Program-made: the position numbers and the translations under genes
Notes under the pieces: generated by a model
What the model saw: only the letters and a program-made list of their open reading frames with translations
The model's database searches: none
Told to the model about the DNA's origin: nothing
Part shown: in pieces, positions 46,391 to 58,849 of the stretch
Layout: each line of letters opens with the position of its first letter
Numbering within the stretch: the first letter of the stretch is position 1
NCBI RefSeq assembly: GCF_950023065.1
Contig: NC_088679.1
Coordinates: forward strand, 36,952,001 to 37,016,000
Direction of reading: 5' to 3'
Length of the DNA: 64,000 nucleotides
Source: Planococcus citri
Taxonomy: Eukaryota > Arthropoda > Insecta > Hemiptera > Pseudococcidae

Positions 46391-49300
46391 AAAAATCGAA
46401 AAAATGGAATACGCAAAGAGATTCTACATAAAAAAGGTAGTTTTTAAATTATTTTTAAGAAGAGGTCGCTTTTAACTTGATCTGAGTTTTTTATACGTAT
46501 TTTTGAATTTTTTTTACATTTTTTGAAAATTTTAAATGGCGATTTACTTTCAAATTTTAACCTTTACACCAAAAAAGAAGGAAGATATTTACGCCAGTGA
46601 AAATTTAAGGAACAATATAACACGCAGCTGATGGTAAAAATTCTGAACTGCAGGTTGGAATATGACTGGGGGGTTTAGCAGGGTACAATAAAACATGCAA
46701 AGATGCCTTACCTTGGATCAGTTATGTGATTTATTTTACAACCACCTGCTGTGAAGTCAACCTGGTCCCCTTTATCACTCTTTTTTGTGGCAAATTTCGC
46801 CCTTTTAATTATCTCATTACCTATAAGTAGCATCAAATTAATTTTGTTTACTATGATATGCACTGCGCCCCTTTAAGATGCATCTACCTAAATAACAGTT
46901 AACTTATTTCTGTAAGTCGCGGCTATAACTCTACACATGTCTGAGAACATTCATTGAATAATAGTAGATTTTGAGAATTTTCTTGAAACCAATGGTGTGC
47001 TTCACTACTTTTTGTCATTCTTCAGTGTTTTGTGTGTGGTGTGTCTTCATATCATTTTCAACTTGAGTCTTGAACACGTGAGATCTCACTACCACATTAT
47101 CTCCATGGGCATAATTAGCCATTTTGGGCGCCGTGTCATTTCATAATGATTAAAATTTTTCAATTACACAAGAAATGACCAAGAATAGCTACTTGGAAAA
47201 TTTTAGTCTCCAAACGATCAGAAAACGATAGACCAGAAATAATGATATTGAAAGTCAGAGGTCTCACAAAACAATTAGCATGCGAGAACCCAAGTATTGG
47301 GGACAGAATTCAATAATACGTATTCGTCGTAAAATATGTTTTAAAAAACAACAACAACAACTTAAAACTGATTTTTTCGGTTTAGGATATTGGTTGTCTA
47401 TCATCTTGAAAAACTCACAAATTTGGCAAAGAATGAAAGAAAATATAGGTACATAAAGATGGAATGAGCAACCATACCTACCTCAGACCATATTTTGCAT
47501 TATTTGAGTTACTAATTAAATTAATCGTGCAATTTTGTTACGCATAAACACAAAAATGTTGCATACGTACTAAGTATGTACTGACGCACAAAATCAAGTG
47601 CTCAAATTGTCAACGATTCCCAAAACAACATTTTTGACCATCTTGAGTAGTTACACTGATGCAATTTTTTCATCCGAACTCCTCAAAGATCTTCAATACC
47701 ACACAAGAAAAAAAATCAACCAACAAAAAAGTCCACTTCTGCTATTCTGAAAAATTCTCCATTCAACGCAACAACGGTATCAACACGCCTCCGCATATGT
47801 TTGCCATTCGATCATTACAGCACAGGAGGCGACCAAGTTGAAACACTCTGGTATAAAAAAGAAACCAGCGCGAGAAAGTATATACTAACGTGAAAACGAT
47901 ATAAAAAGCCAAAGTTCATTCTTTTTTAAAAGCACTCAGCTGGGAGCCATGAAGGGATTTCCTTGTACCATTTAATTCGTAAATTAAATAAGGCGGATTT
48001 TAAAATCAACGGTTCTGCTCTTAACTCTGTTGAAAAAAGGAGGCGAAAAATCCCATAATCAATGTCCTGCCGTTTATTCTGGCCCGCATTTCAACAACAA
48101 TATCACCGTCAGAAATAAACCTCGAGTAGAGTTTGCAAGTTTATTCACCCTTTTATCCGTATACTTTTCCACCCACTGTTTCGAAATAATTACGAAATCT
48201 TATCAACTGGGGACAAAAAAAGTCGCCTAATTACAAAGGAAAATTAAGCCTCTATATTTTCCACTCATCACATAATTGACATGAACGTTGAAAAGAAAAC
48301 ACGGTTAGCTCGAAAAACCAAGTAAGTACACTTGTTGAATGAAAGAGTAAAATTTTCACGTCTTTTTTTTTCCTTCTCGCGTGAATCTCACAAGAACATC
48401 ACAATCTCGCATCTAGATACAGCATTATAACAAATAGTCGAGAAAAATAAAACCTCCATTTTGTTTCAGAAATAAAACCCGAAAGCGTTTGAGTTTTCAA
48501 AAAAATAAAAACACACAAAATAAAATAAAAATCAACGTTCGTTTTAAACGTTAAACAAAAAACGCATGTCAAACAAAATGGCATAAGTCGAAGTATAAAA
48601 ACCCCATTTTCTTAACACATTTAGCCGATTTTCTGCATCAAGAAGTCATAAAAGAATAGGGAAATGAATCAAAATATAAAAATTACATCGAATGACCAAA
48701 CCAAAACTATTCCAGCATTTGCCAATGGTTCCTAAACGCAACAATGACCCAAATTTTCGACTTTTACGTAAGGTAATGAAAACGTGCCACGAGTTTAAAA
48801 TAGAAAACAACTCGAAATCGCTAGCTTTCCCTCTCACTCTTCGCTTCTCTCTCGCCTTTTTTTTCAGTCCGATGAAAAATCCTACACGTTGCGAAACGCG
48901 CGTAAATAACTTTTCTGCCCAAAGTATGTACAGTCTCTTCTGCACACATACACCGCTAGTTTTAATATTTGCGGGTTCAATAATGTACGTTGGAAATATA
49001 ACCTCGTGTATAATAACGCTTTTCTCAACTTGAACAGCGGCTAAGTTTCGTATTCCTGTGCGTCGCATATTGGTTTTAGAGGTTGAAAAAGGGAAGACCT
49101 GTCTCGCAATGCGGGGTTTCTTTTTTATTATGATGCAAAGTCGCTCAAATAATCATAACAATGAAGCGCAGACAAATCCACCGAGCAGACAATTTCAGAT
49201 AAGAAATGAATCTTTACTACTACGTAGGTAGGTAGGTAGGTACCGTATAGGTACCTATAATGTATACAGGGTGTCATCATATTGAATGCAAGCCATCATG

Positions 49301-52300
49301 AATGAACAGATTGATGGTATGTTAGTTGAGTTTGAGGTTTTTAAACGAAAGGAGACGGTTGAAGATTTCATTTTTTTCCCAATAGGCTGAAGAATTCAAG
49401 TATACTGTCCACTATACTCAAGAGTTTCTATTTTTTTAGCTTAATTTTTTATTTCAAGGGTCTTAAAATCTTGTAAGTTTGGCCTTCTTAAGACAATATT
49501 TCATTCAAGCGCACGCAGTGAAACAGTCCATGATTGAGATGCAAGAAAAAACGGAAAAGAGGCAATGCTCAAAAATTCAAAATTTCTTTCAACTGCATCT
49601 CTGATTTTCCCAATTCCCAGAACCCTCTCATTTCCAGAGACTATGTATTCATCAAAAGACCACCAAACATTAGAATTTTTCTATATTATCATCTCTAAAA
49701 TTATTTGGAAAATGAATTTTTGTTGTAGCTTTCATTATCATTTCAATTCTGTGATGATGAATTTAGAGAGTAGGGAAATTTAATGACGCCGAAATTGCCA
49801 GAAATCCTAAATACATAAATTAGAATTTGCAATTTTCTTAACATCTCTTCAAAAACGAAAGAGAACCGACACCAAAAACAAAAACTATACCGATAATAGG
49901 TATATCGTTTTTACAGCCCTAATTCTACCACATAACTACATCATCAAGATGTTGGGAAATTGGGATACCGATCAGGGATACATGATCATTGATAGGTAGG
50001 TATCCCAATACTTGATAACCGTTGATAGGCTAAGTATGCAAATCAAAACAGTAGGTAAGTAGAAAGTAGGTATGTACGTTTACATACATTACATCTAATA
50101 TTTCTGAAAAAAATTGATTCATACTTATATCACATGAAAGGTTCGCATATTTCGAAATACCTATACATGCATCAGGTGCTTTGTTAGTAGGTAGTCGATA
50201 AATCGTTTTTAAACAATTCTTTTAACATCGTATACTCGTACAGTAACATGAACAAAGCTGTATTATTTTCAGCAAGTAAGTTTAATATACTCCACCTGCC
50301 GATAAAATTCGCTCGTGTCCCATAGAACGTTTAAATTTGAATGAAATAAGTATAATTTTTAAATAGATAACTTTGGTGTATACGCTATTTCCTACACCCC
50401 TCCACGGCCTCCACCCCTCCTCGCTCGAATCGATTGGAAACGATTTTGAACCGTTTTAAGCAGTTTTGAAGATAGCAGCATATTTTTGAAAGTTGGATTT
50501 CCCACAAAAATTTTACCAAATACAGTTGAAAAAGTAAAATTCAATCTATAGGTATACCTAAATTTTAATATGCTAAGTCGGCTGTAACTCGTTTCAAGTC
50601 GTTCTGAAGCCTCCAGCTACATTTTGGAAATTCCATTTTCCTAAATTAACCAAAATTTCAGATGCTAAATTAAATTTTTCGATTTTCTGATAATCTAAAG
50701 AGGGAAGTATCCCAAAAGGCCGAAGAATCTTTGAACCTGACAAAGCTAGATCGAAAGAGCATACAAGAATATACCACTAGCCAAAATAATTTCAGAAGCT
50801 AGAAAGTGCATTTTTCGATTTTTCCTGAATTATTGAAAACTTAATTTGGACCCGAAATGTAAAAGCATAAAATTAGCGGGATCTTACTTCAAATCAGTAA
50901 TAACAACTATCGAAATCTCAAAAATTGCAACCCAAAATCATCATAACAATCACTGTTCATCTCACCAGACTAAATTACTCATTCGAAAACCCAGAAAAAC
51001 TGGTAAAAATCCGCAGAACGAAAAAAACGCACACGCTTAAAAAAATCGCCACCGTGATACCTCAACATAATGGAGATTTATTTTCAGCAAGTTCCCCAGC
51101 GAGCGATAACCTTTAACGGTTATGGTCTGTTTTCGAGGTAAAAATGAGTGATGGTAATTTAGATTTCCCATCAAGTTACCTGTACGAGAAATGAACGAAT
51201 GGTGAAAAAGAATCAAAGTGCCGATCGACGTAAGATATTACCTATAGGTTCTACTCGTAAAAGTATAGAGAAGCGATTAGGGTTTTTTTTTCAATACTTC
51301 GTACATTATGTCTGAGGAATGAGTATTTTTATCGTTTAATATTTCTACTCGCTTATCCCAACGGTGATAATTTTTAATTATACGCCAAAAGTAAAGTGCT
51401 TTTTGGATCGAGTCTGGTGCGATTCTAAATTCGTTATACGTGTATGTGAAATATTTACCTTGAGGGTGCTATCGATAATGCACTGCCAACACGAAATTTT
51501 GTTTTGTATTAGTTCGCGAAAACTTGCAAGCAAAAAGGACAGAATGCTATAATATTCAGTATAGTAAACGTTCGTCATACTTAATTTTTATCGATTTATC
51601 AAATTAACGCCGAGTTCATAAAGAATGGAAATCGCCTCGTGCACAATTCACCAAGTTGTGAACTTCGACGAAACTTTGTACCTATGCCAAACTAACGAAA
51701 TACATCTTAAGACTTCCGAAATAAGTGGAATTTGAAACTTTTTAAAAATATTCACGTTTGTGAATGTTAATTCAATTCATCTTCATCATCATGACGAAAT
51801 TTTATTGTTTTTTACGTTTTTTTTTTTAGCAAAATGCGCATGAAGCTGGGATCGCGAAAGTATGTACTTAGGTTTTAATGTAGTAGGTATAAATATAGAC
51901 AAAAATAACACATTGTAACTTGATTAAGTAGGTTTATTATTATTATGTTAAAATGTACATCTTATGTTTTTTAAAAAAATCTTTGTGATATTAGGTTTTA
52001 ATAGACAGTAAGTAAATTTTATAAATATGTATCACCTATCCAGCAAAATCATCCAACCATTTCGCAATCACTGTATTCAAAAATTGAATAAAATCATCGA
52101 CAGGACGCGTCGTTATTTCGTTATACACTCACCGACAATTCGAAATTGAAATTCGAAACCACTCCAACAATTTATAAGTTTCAATCACGTATCAACTCGA
52201 CTGATTATACTGGCCGTCAATTAAATCGAACGAAATTGATTCTCAGACCCGAACACTTTCAAGAATCGCGTAAAAACACCTGAAGCGTTAAAATTTGGTT

Positions 52301-53136
52301 TTAAGTTTTCGCAGGTCGAATTTCTCCTCATCTCTGGTTACAAGATAACATCCATCAAGTTGGCCAATCGAAAGGGCATTCGACGAGAAGAATTAAAAAA
52401 GTTTTCCAAACGATATGCGCGGTTAGCTCAGCAGTAATCGTTGATTACATTTTAACCGCATTTATCGGATGTTGCCTGTCCTAAGTGAATTTCGCCTCTA
52501 GACTTTCCATCCAAAGGTGCAGCAATTTTCTAATTAGATTACTTATTTAGGATAGGCTGGGTTATTGACTCGTTTACCTGTATTTTTTCCTGTCGCGACG
52601 CTTTTGGTACGAGTCGTTTTTTTCTTTTTAGTGAGGGACGATTCGTTAAAAATATTAAATTTTAATTAACCTAATTTATTTTTTCTAGTTCTCTAGGCGC
52701 ATAACTATCTCTCTCTCTCGGCATGAAGCTCGACAAATATTTCCTCGTGGCACACTACATCAATAAATATACTTGATAAAATGTAGGTATTCTCCACCCA
52801 CGTCACTCTTTGTAGGTAGAATTTGCTTTCTTTTTTTTTCAATTCATAAATCCACGTAATTTGATTCACCTCGGTGAAAATTTACGTCATTGGTGGTTTC
52901 AAAAGTCTGAATACATCACGAATTACCTCACGAATAGTTTGTCATTTATTGTAATGTAGGGTGACATTTTTTCATACGATAATAAGACAAAGGTTTAACA
53001 TAGAAACTGAAATTTTAAAATAAAAATTGAGCAAATAACTTTTAAGTTTATGATACAAAATTGATAGTTGCTAAGAAAATGCTTCTTACATGCAATATTA
53101 TATTGTTTTATTTTTCATAACTATACATGTTCGATT
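46391..53136. other. no confident gene
   Basis: Intergenic or intronic sequence. Weak possibilities only: a 13-codon start exon at 48281-48321 before GTAAGTA, and a 9-codon start at about 50252 before GTAAGT. A GTAG microsatellite is at about 49225-49243. The 140-codon minus-strand frame at 48646-49068 has no motif. Confidence 0.35.
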
Positions 53137-53715
53137 TTTAGGGGTTTAAAAGTAGTAACACTGATTTTGTCATCATAACAGTCAATGTGATACCAGGGAT
53201 GTAAAGCTAGCTGAAAGCTAAAAGCTCTATTTATTCAGCTTTTTTACAAATTCATTTAGTCCAGTTTCTGTTGAGAACTTATGGAATGCCTGTGTGTGCA
53301 AATCTAGAGGAAGCCCCCGTTTTCGAATGGTATACATGTTGCTAAACACGGACGAAAACTACCCCCCCCCCCACGCGCGCGCACGTATAGGCGTACGCGA
53401 AAAACGAGCATGTTGGCTGATCGCATGTGTGAACTGTTTATATGCAAGCCGGCCATTATTGACAGTAGAGTAAGTAAATTTTAAAAACAAGTTTTTTTGC
53501 TTACAGCAGTTGGAACCGGGGCCAGCCATATAGTTAAAATATCCAAACGACGCCATTTTTTCAAATTTTAAATGATTGTTTCTCTAAAAAAAAAAATTGC
53601 CAAGACCTACGGTTCGCGCCATTCGTCATTGTTTGATGGTCTCTACACAGTACATACATGCAAAAGATAAAAAAATCGATCAACCATCGTGCAATTTTTG
53701 TACGATTTGACGTGG
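53137..53715. repeat. dispersed repeat, copy 2, apparently interrupted
   Basis: The left part (to about 53193) and right part (from about 53540) match the copy at 46.1-46.4 kb. The roughly 350 bases between begin with a hAT-like CAGGGATGTAAAGCTAGCTG and AGCT words, so they look inserted, though no right terminus or duplication was recognised. Confidence 0.45.
53362..53390. repeat. C11 tract joined to alternating CG/CA sequence
   Basis: Eleven C followed by ACGCGCGCGCACGTA, an alternating purine-pyrimidine run of the kind that can adopt Z-DNA; unusual in this AT-rich region. Confidence 0.8.
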
Positions 53716-54085
53716 AATTGATCTGTCATATTTCATCTAATAGTAAAAGTCTTTATTGAAGTACCACAACTTTGCGAATTTGACCTTCAAATTTCAATTT
53801 TTCAGGCATTTTGGGCTCACTTTCGACGTGATTCACCAGGAGTACAGTGTTTCAAAGCGTCAAGCTAGAAACAACAGTAATATCGAATCTAACGACAATT
53901 GTTTGAAATAGGTACTAGGGAAAGAGAAATTGAAGTCTGGTCTTCACTATCATTTTTACCACCAACCTTACATTTTAAGCTCATAGAAAGTCTACATTTA
54001 AGATTTTTGAAAATATCGATGTGAGAGTCAATAATCACATTTTTGAGGTTGCTGATTTAAATATTAGAGTACTTATGAGTACTGA

Positions 54086-55399
54086 GTAGCCTCATTGAAT
54101 ATTCTAAAATGTAAGGATTTTAATGATTATATCTTTAAGTTATGCAGAAAAAAATTTACAAAGAAGAAATGCCACAGGGAGAATTTCTCCGAAGCTGAAG
54201 TTGAACTAGGTAAGTCAAGTTTTCAATAATGAACTTTTCAAAGTTAACAACGTGTACTGTTTCGAACTGCTTTTTCAAATGAAATATTAAGAATAATATA
54301 CCAATGTACGGGAAAAGGTATCAGTTTGTGCACATCAGAGTACCGATTAAAAAAATTATCTTTTCTTAAACTTCCTTTAAACAATGAACAAAATCTTGAT
54401 GAATGTTCCATCTTGAAACTTTTTTGGAGATAAATGTCTGTTTTGCGATAGACGACAGGTGGGAGTTTTTTATAGGAAACGAAATCCATGAAAACTGTAT
54501 AGGAGAGGGCGAATCCAGCCAAGTGGAGTGGAAGTACATAAGATTAATTGCCAATAGTCGACAGGTGGTCGGAGGATTTTCACTCATTTTGCTTTTGTAT
54601 TCTGATTTCTACCAAAAGAATATCTTTGAATAGGGATGGTACATACCTTATGGACTTGAAGTTCCAATTTTCTGTAGCACAAGGAGCAGTATATTTTTAT
54701 TAAAATTAAAATTTTGGTAAGTATTATTCTAAACATTTTTTCAAAACATTGATTTTTTGCCCAATTTCCGCCACGCTATACATATAAATCATGAATTTGA
54801 GTTGAAATTATACAGTCAAACCAAAAAGCCTCTTCAAACACTGGGAATCAAAAAAATCCCATTTTCAAGATATTTAAAAATACCTACTACAAAATTTGAA
54901 AAACTGGATGGATGGTGTCACCTAGAGGACGAGGGAGTCACTTACACTCCGCAAGCAGATGGAAATCTGATATTTGTAGGTATAAAACACAAAAACAAAA
55001 TTTTTTGGCTTTTTGACCCAATTTTTCATTTAAAAAAAATCGTTTTTCTCAAAAATCTTCTTTTGCCTTTTCTTTTAAAAAATCTGGTTACAAAATGAAC
55101 AAATTTCATATAATTCAAGATCAAGCGACTTTTGAAGAGAGTTCAAAGATCATCAAGGGAAATGACAAAAATGTACGATTCGAAGGTATAATGTAAAATT
55201 GATGAAGATTCACACAGCACTTCTCCGCAAAACCGTGTGAAAAATTAAGCCAAATGATCGCACAGTTAAAATCATGCAAAAATCTGTGAAAATAAAAGAA
55301 ATACCTATACGAAGCAGGTGGGAGCAATTCAGGCATTATAATACAAAACGGAATGGAATTCCAATTAAAATAAATCCTCGAACAATGCCCCATTCATAA
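54086..55399 (+). other. coding-like region, exon structure unresolved
   Basis: Three separate coding-like stretches lie on the plus strand. At 54086-54209 a 41-codon frame ends with CHRENFSEAEVEL at a strong GTAAGTC donor; this resembles the start of a Myb/SANT-like DNA-binding domain, a weak guess. At 54816-54979, after ATTATACAG, a 54-codon frame includes GWCHLEDEGVTYTPQADGN and ends at GTATAA. At 55095-55399 an ATG frame (MNKFHIIQDQATFEESSKII) is followed, in another frame, by 52 open codons with RSRWEQFRHYNTKRNGIPIK. The frame changes at 55.19-55.24 kb could be a short intron or frameshifts in a decaying gene. Confidence 0.35.
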
Positions 55400-57198
55400 T
55401 TATACTTTTCACAGATATTTTTCAAGATTACCACCATCGTGGCCTTTTTTCTGCTCTTCTCAGCCCTTACATTTCAACCAACACATACAAAAAAAATGCT
55501 AGAAATTATAAGAAAAACCTTAGGAATTCGTTAATTTAAATTTCATAATATACGTTGTACCTACAACAAGTTAAGATTAACGCCTTCGTAATCAACGATA
55601 CACCATTTCTTATATAGGTTTTAGGATAATTTCGCGAATAAATTAATCAGAACAACGGAACGACGACGATGGCATCTAGTCGGCGATGTAATTGAGTCAT
55701 TTGCTAGATGAAATTTTAGCTTTAATTAGTCGTTATTTTTACTGCTACAGCGCCGACAACACCCAACACCCAACACGTAGGAAAATCTTTAGCAATGATA
55801 TATAAACACTTCGTCATTCGTTAAAGCTTGTTATTAATCGGGTGTTATGGAAATTTCGCGTATTAAAGAATCGTTTAAAACAAGGCATCGCGCCATTTTA
55901 AACAGCATTGTTTCTCGAACTTATCACCAAAATGAAAATGTTTTAATTCACTATAACGTGCGTATGTATTACACTATTCGTTGCTCGAAGGCAGAAAGGT
56001 AGATAGGATACCTACCTACATTAACAGCAAACTATCCGTATACCTAAGTAGTATATGAAGCATGCCACACATCCTAACCGAATCTCTCGCTGTTGCCGTT
56101 GAAATTTTGAATATATGAAAATTAATGCTCGTACAATCTTTAGAATGTGCCGAGTCTTCTGTAGCTTGAGAAACCTACTCCTAAAAACAATACGAGCAAA
56201 GATAAAGCACGTTTTTCTCGCGAAAATCGCATCGTTTTCATATTTCACCTGCACCGACAACAACTGCCTTCTATATGAAATCCTCACTTACTTACCTACC
56301 TTACCTATACACTTTACATATACTACGTTTCCACTTTCCACTATAGCTTTGTTGCTTCTTCTCTGTTTTCATTGCTACGTTTTTAATTAGTTATAATTTC
56401 GCAGGTTTCTGCTTTTGTTCGGCAACTCGAGATATTTAATCGTCATCCGGGTACATTTTCAATATACTCGAAAGCTATTAACTGAAGGGTTCATTTAGTC
56501 AAACTTCAAAGCATTTTTCATTCTCGTTCTACAAGGTTTGTGTTTTTTTTATTGGATATGACGTTGCCCCTTACCATCATCGTGCACACGTTGCTACATT
56601 CCCCGAAAACTGTAACGAAATCCCAATAACGACACAATAATAGATAATGACAAAATCTCGAAGAAAACACGCGATAAGGCCTTGTTTTTTTTTCCTTAGT
56701 AAAATAATATATCATTTTTTCGCCCTTTTTATTTTTCTGTCTTAGTTTGGTTGACATTTTACATCATTTAATACTACTTTTTCCATCTTTCCAAAACCTA
56801 TATTATAGGTAGCAACCCTCAGGAATTAGTTACAGTATGTTTAAACGTATCGGAGCGTTTCGAGCAAATAACCATCGTATACGGTAACCATTATCACCGA
56901 ACCAAAGAAATTCTCGTGCACAGATACGTAGGTATTTTGTGTATTTTAAAATGAAAAATCAAAAGGAGCTTAATCAGAGCGAAACTTGGAAAAAATGTCA
57001 TCTAGAATCATATTAAGAAGCAACATCTCATCATAGTGCAAACGATGAATGATGATTTGAAATCTTCAACTGTTTAAGGTTGCCATCTCTCTACCCCCTC
57101 TCCTCCCCTCCCCTTTCGTCATTTTATTCTAAAGAACGAGAAAATTCGCACTTGACAGCAAAGTAGTCGCCATCTAGCGGTCGAAACAGAACTACAAC
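55400..57198. other. no confident gene
   Basis: AT-rich sequence. 55.6-56.4 kb is less repetitive but gives no exon. Confidence 0.4.
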
Positions 57199-57640
57199 GA
57201 AACTAGGATATAATTTTTCGTTACATGTATTCTTATGGGAGATTTGCGATTTTCAAAAATTAATTAAAAATCGTGTAATTATCGTAGGAGTGTAATTTTT
57301 ACTTCAAATGAATGTTTAATTCTTCTACTTTTTGAGAAAATTTATTACAATCTCTTAAACATGGTTTTTCTTGCAAAAAAATTGCACCGCATTTACAACG
57401 TATTTGCATTGTTTATTGTATCCTGAAATGCTGAAAAACATAGGAAGTGCAAAGCAATTTTTTCACAAGAAAAACAATGTTTAAGAAATTGTAATCAATT
57501 TTCTCAAAAAGTAGAAGAATTAAACATTCATTTGATGTAAAAATTACACTCCTACAATAATTACACGATTTTTAATTAATTTTTGAAAATCGCAAATCTC
57601 CCATAAGAATACATGTAATGAAAAATGTTATCCTAGTTTC
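57199..57640. repeat. long inverted repeat, 187-bp arms
   Basis: Arms 57199-57385 and 57454-57640 are the same length and align without gaps with roughly ten differences, so about 95% identical. They are separated by 68 bases. Transcribed, it would fold into a hairpin of about 187 bp. It lies upstream of the exon at 57862, probably within an intron of that gene. It may be a foldback-type MITE or a source of hairpin RNA. Confidence 0.92.
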
Positions 57641-57861
57641 ATTGCTCGTAGCAGCGCGTAGCAGCGCTATCTATTGGGACTGTCAACTGCGAATTGTCGA
57701 AAAATATCACGCAACCTCTAACCGGGTTCGTATCTTTGTGGAGTGTTTTTTAGAATTAAAAAAAATTCTGATTAGCGACCTACGAAATTTTCATTTTTTT
57801 TTCCTTGCCAACGATTTTTCGAAACTACATACCTCATTGTTTTTGAACAATTATTTTCCAG

Positions 57862-58751
57862 AAAATTAGGAAAAAAAACAAGTGGCCTAAGGAAAGGCAA
57901 AAGAAAACGTGTAAGTTCTTAAAGGTTTTTTCTGTTGTATTACACATTATTATGGCGAAGAATTCGAGAAAACAAAAGAGGAAAGATTCGCAATTTTGGA
58001 TGAATTGCACATCATTTTACAACTTTAGCAACCAACAGTTGAATTTGAAAAATTTTTATTTTAAAGTTGGTTGCTAAAATTGTAAAAAAGATGCAACATT
58101 CATTATTAAAATTGCGAAATTTCTCGTAATTTTCTCAGATTTTATGCCATAAAATTATAAAAGTAAAAAACACAATTTTGGAAAAAACGTCCTAATAACT
58201 CTTCTTCAAACTGATTTTGTTTCCATTCTTGACGAATTTTCAAGTTTTGAAGTTACAAAATATACGTACTTGGGTATACATCTTTGTTACCTTAATTGCA
58301 AAATTTTTCCTCAAGACGAAAACAATATAGATTTTAAGATTCATCCTCGTAAGTTTTTGACCCCCTCCCCCATTCTTCTTCAAGTTTCAGCTTATACACC
58401 TACTGGCCGAAAATCAATTGAATATAAAAACATTACTCATTTATTTCAACATGAAAATCGGTTCTTGGACTTGAATTTTTCAAATTTGATTTTAAAGGAT
58501 TTGGTTTTCTAGAAAATTCAAGAGTTTTTGAAAATTTATAATTCAAGAAGTACAAAATAGAGGAAATTGAATAAAAATTGAAAATAAAGACAGTTTTGAT
58601 CATGACACTAATTTTTTAGAAATCTTCATGCTTTCTGAAGAAATTTCTATACTCTTTTCTAGCTTTCGTGCCGGTAGACAGCCTGGAGACAATCCAGAAA
58701 AATCACGGAACCTACCGAAGGAGAAACCTCGATCACAAAACCATGTCATAA
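57862..58751 (+). CDS. last two exons of a basic, unrecognised protein
   Basis: Exon a, 57862-57910, follows AATTATTTTCCAG, reads KIRKKNKWPKERQKKT and ends in phase 1 at GTAAGTTC. Exon b starts at 58663 after TACTCTTTTCTAG with two bases completing the codon, reads FVPVDSLETIQKNHGTYRRR and stops at TAA (58749-58751). AATAAA follows at 58844. The very basic segment would suit a nuclear or nucleic-acid-binding protein, but no domain is recognised. Other frames of exon b are open too; this one is preferred because its phase matches exon a. Earlier exons lie upstream, perhaps across the inverted repeat. Confidence 0.55.
58015..58088. repeat. short hairpin in intron
   Basis: TTTTACAACTTTAGCAACCA (58015-58034) pairs with TGGTTGCTAAAATTGTAAAA (58067-58086) apart from one mismatch. 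Confidence 0.7.
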
Positions 58752-58843
58752 AAATAATTACAAATTTGTCTATTCTGGAGAAATATTATCACAATTTATT
58801 ATTTTTTATTGATTTACCTAAGTACTCGTATATTTTTGAAGCA

Positions 58844-58849
58844 AATAAA
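58844..58849 (+). promoter_or_regulatory. candidate polyadenylation signal
   Basis: AATAAA 93 nt after the TAA at 58751; a second AATAAA is at about 58962. Confidence 0.4.

Noticed and set aside
48281..48321. Possible first exon MNVEKKTRLARKT before GTAAGTA
   Set aside because: Only 13 codons and no downstream partner found.
52424..52434. TAGCTCAGCAG, a tRNA A-box match
   Set aside because: No B box (GGTTCRANNCC) or cloverleaf follows.
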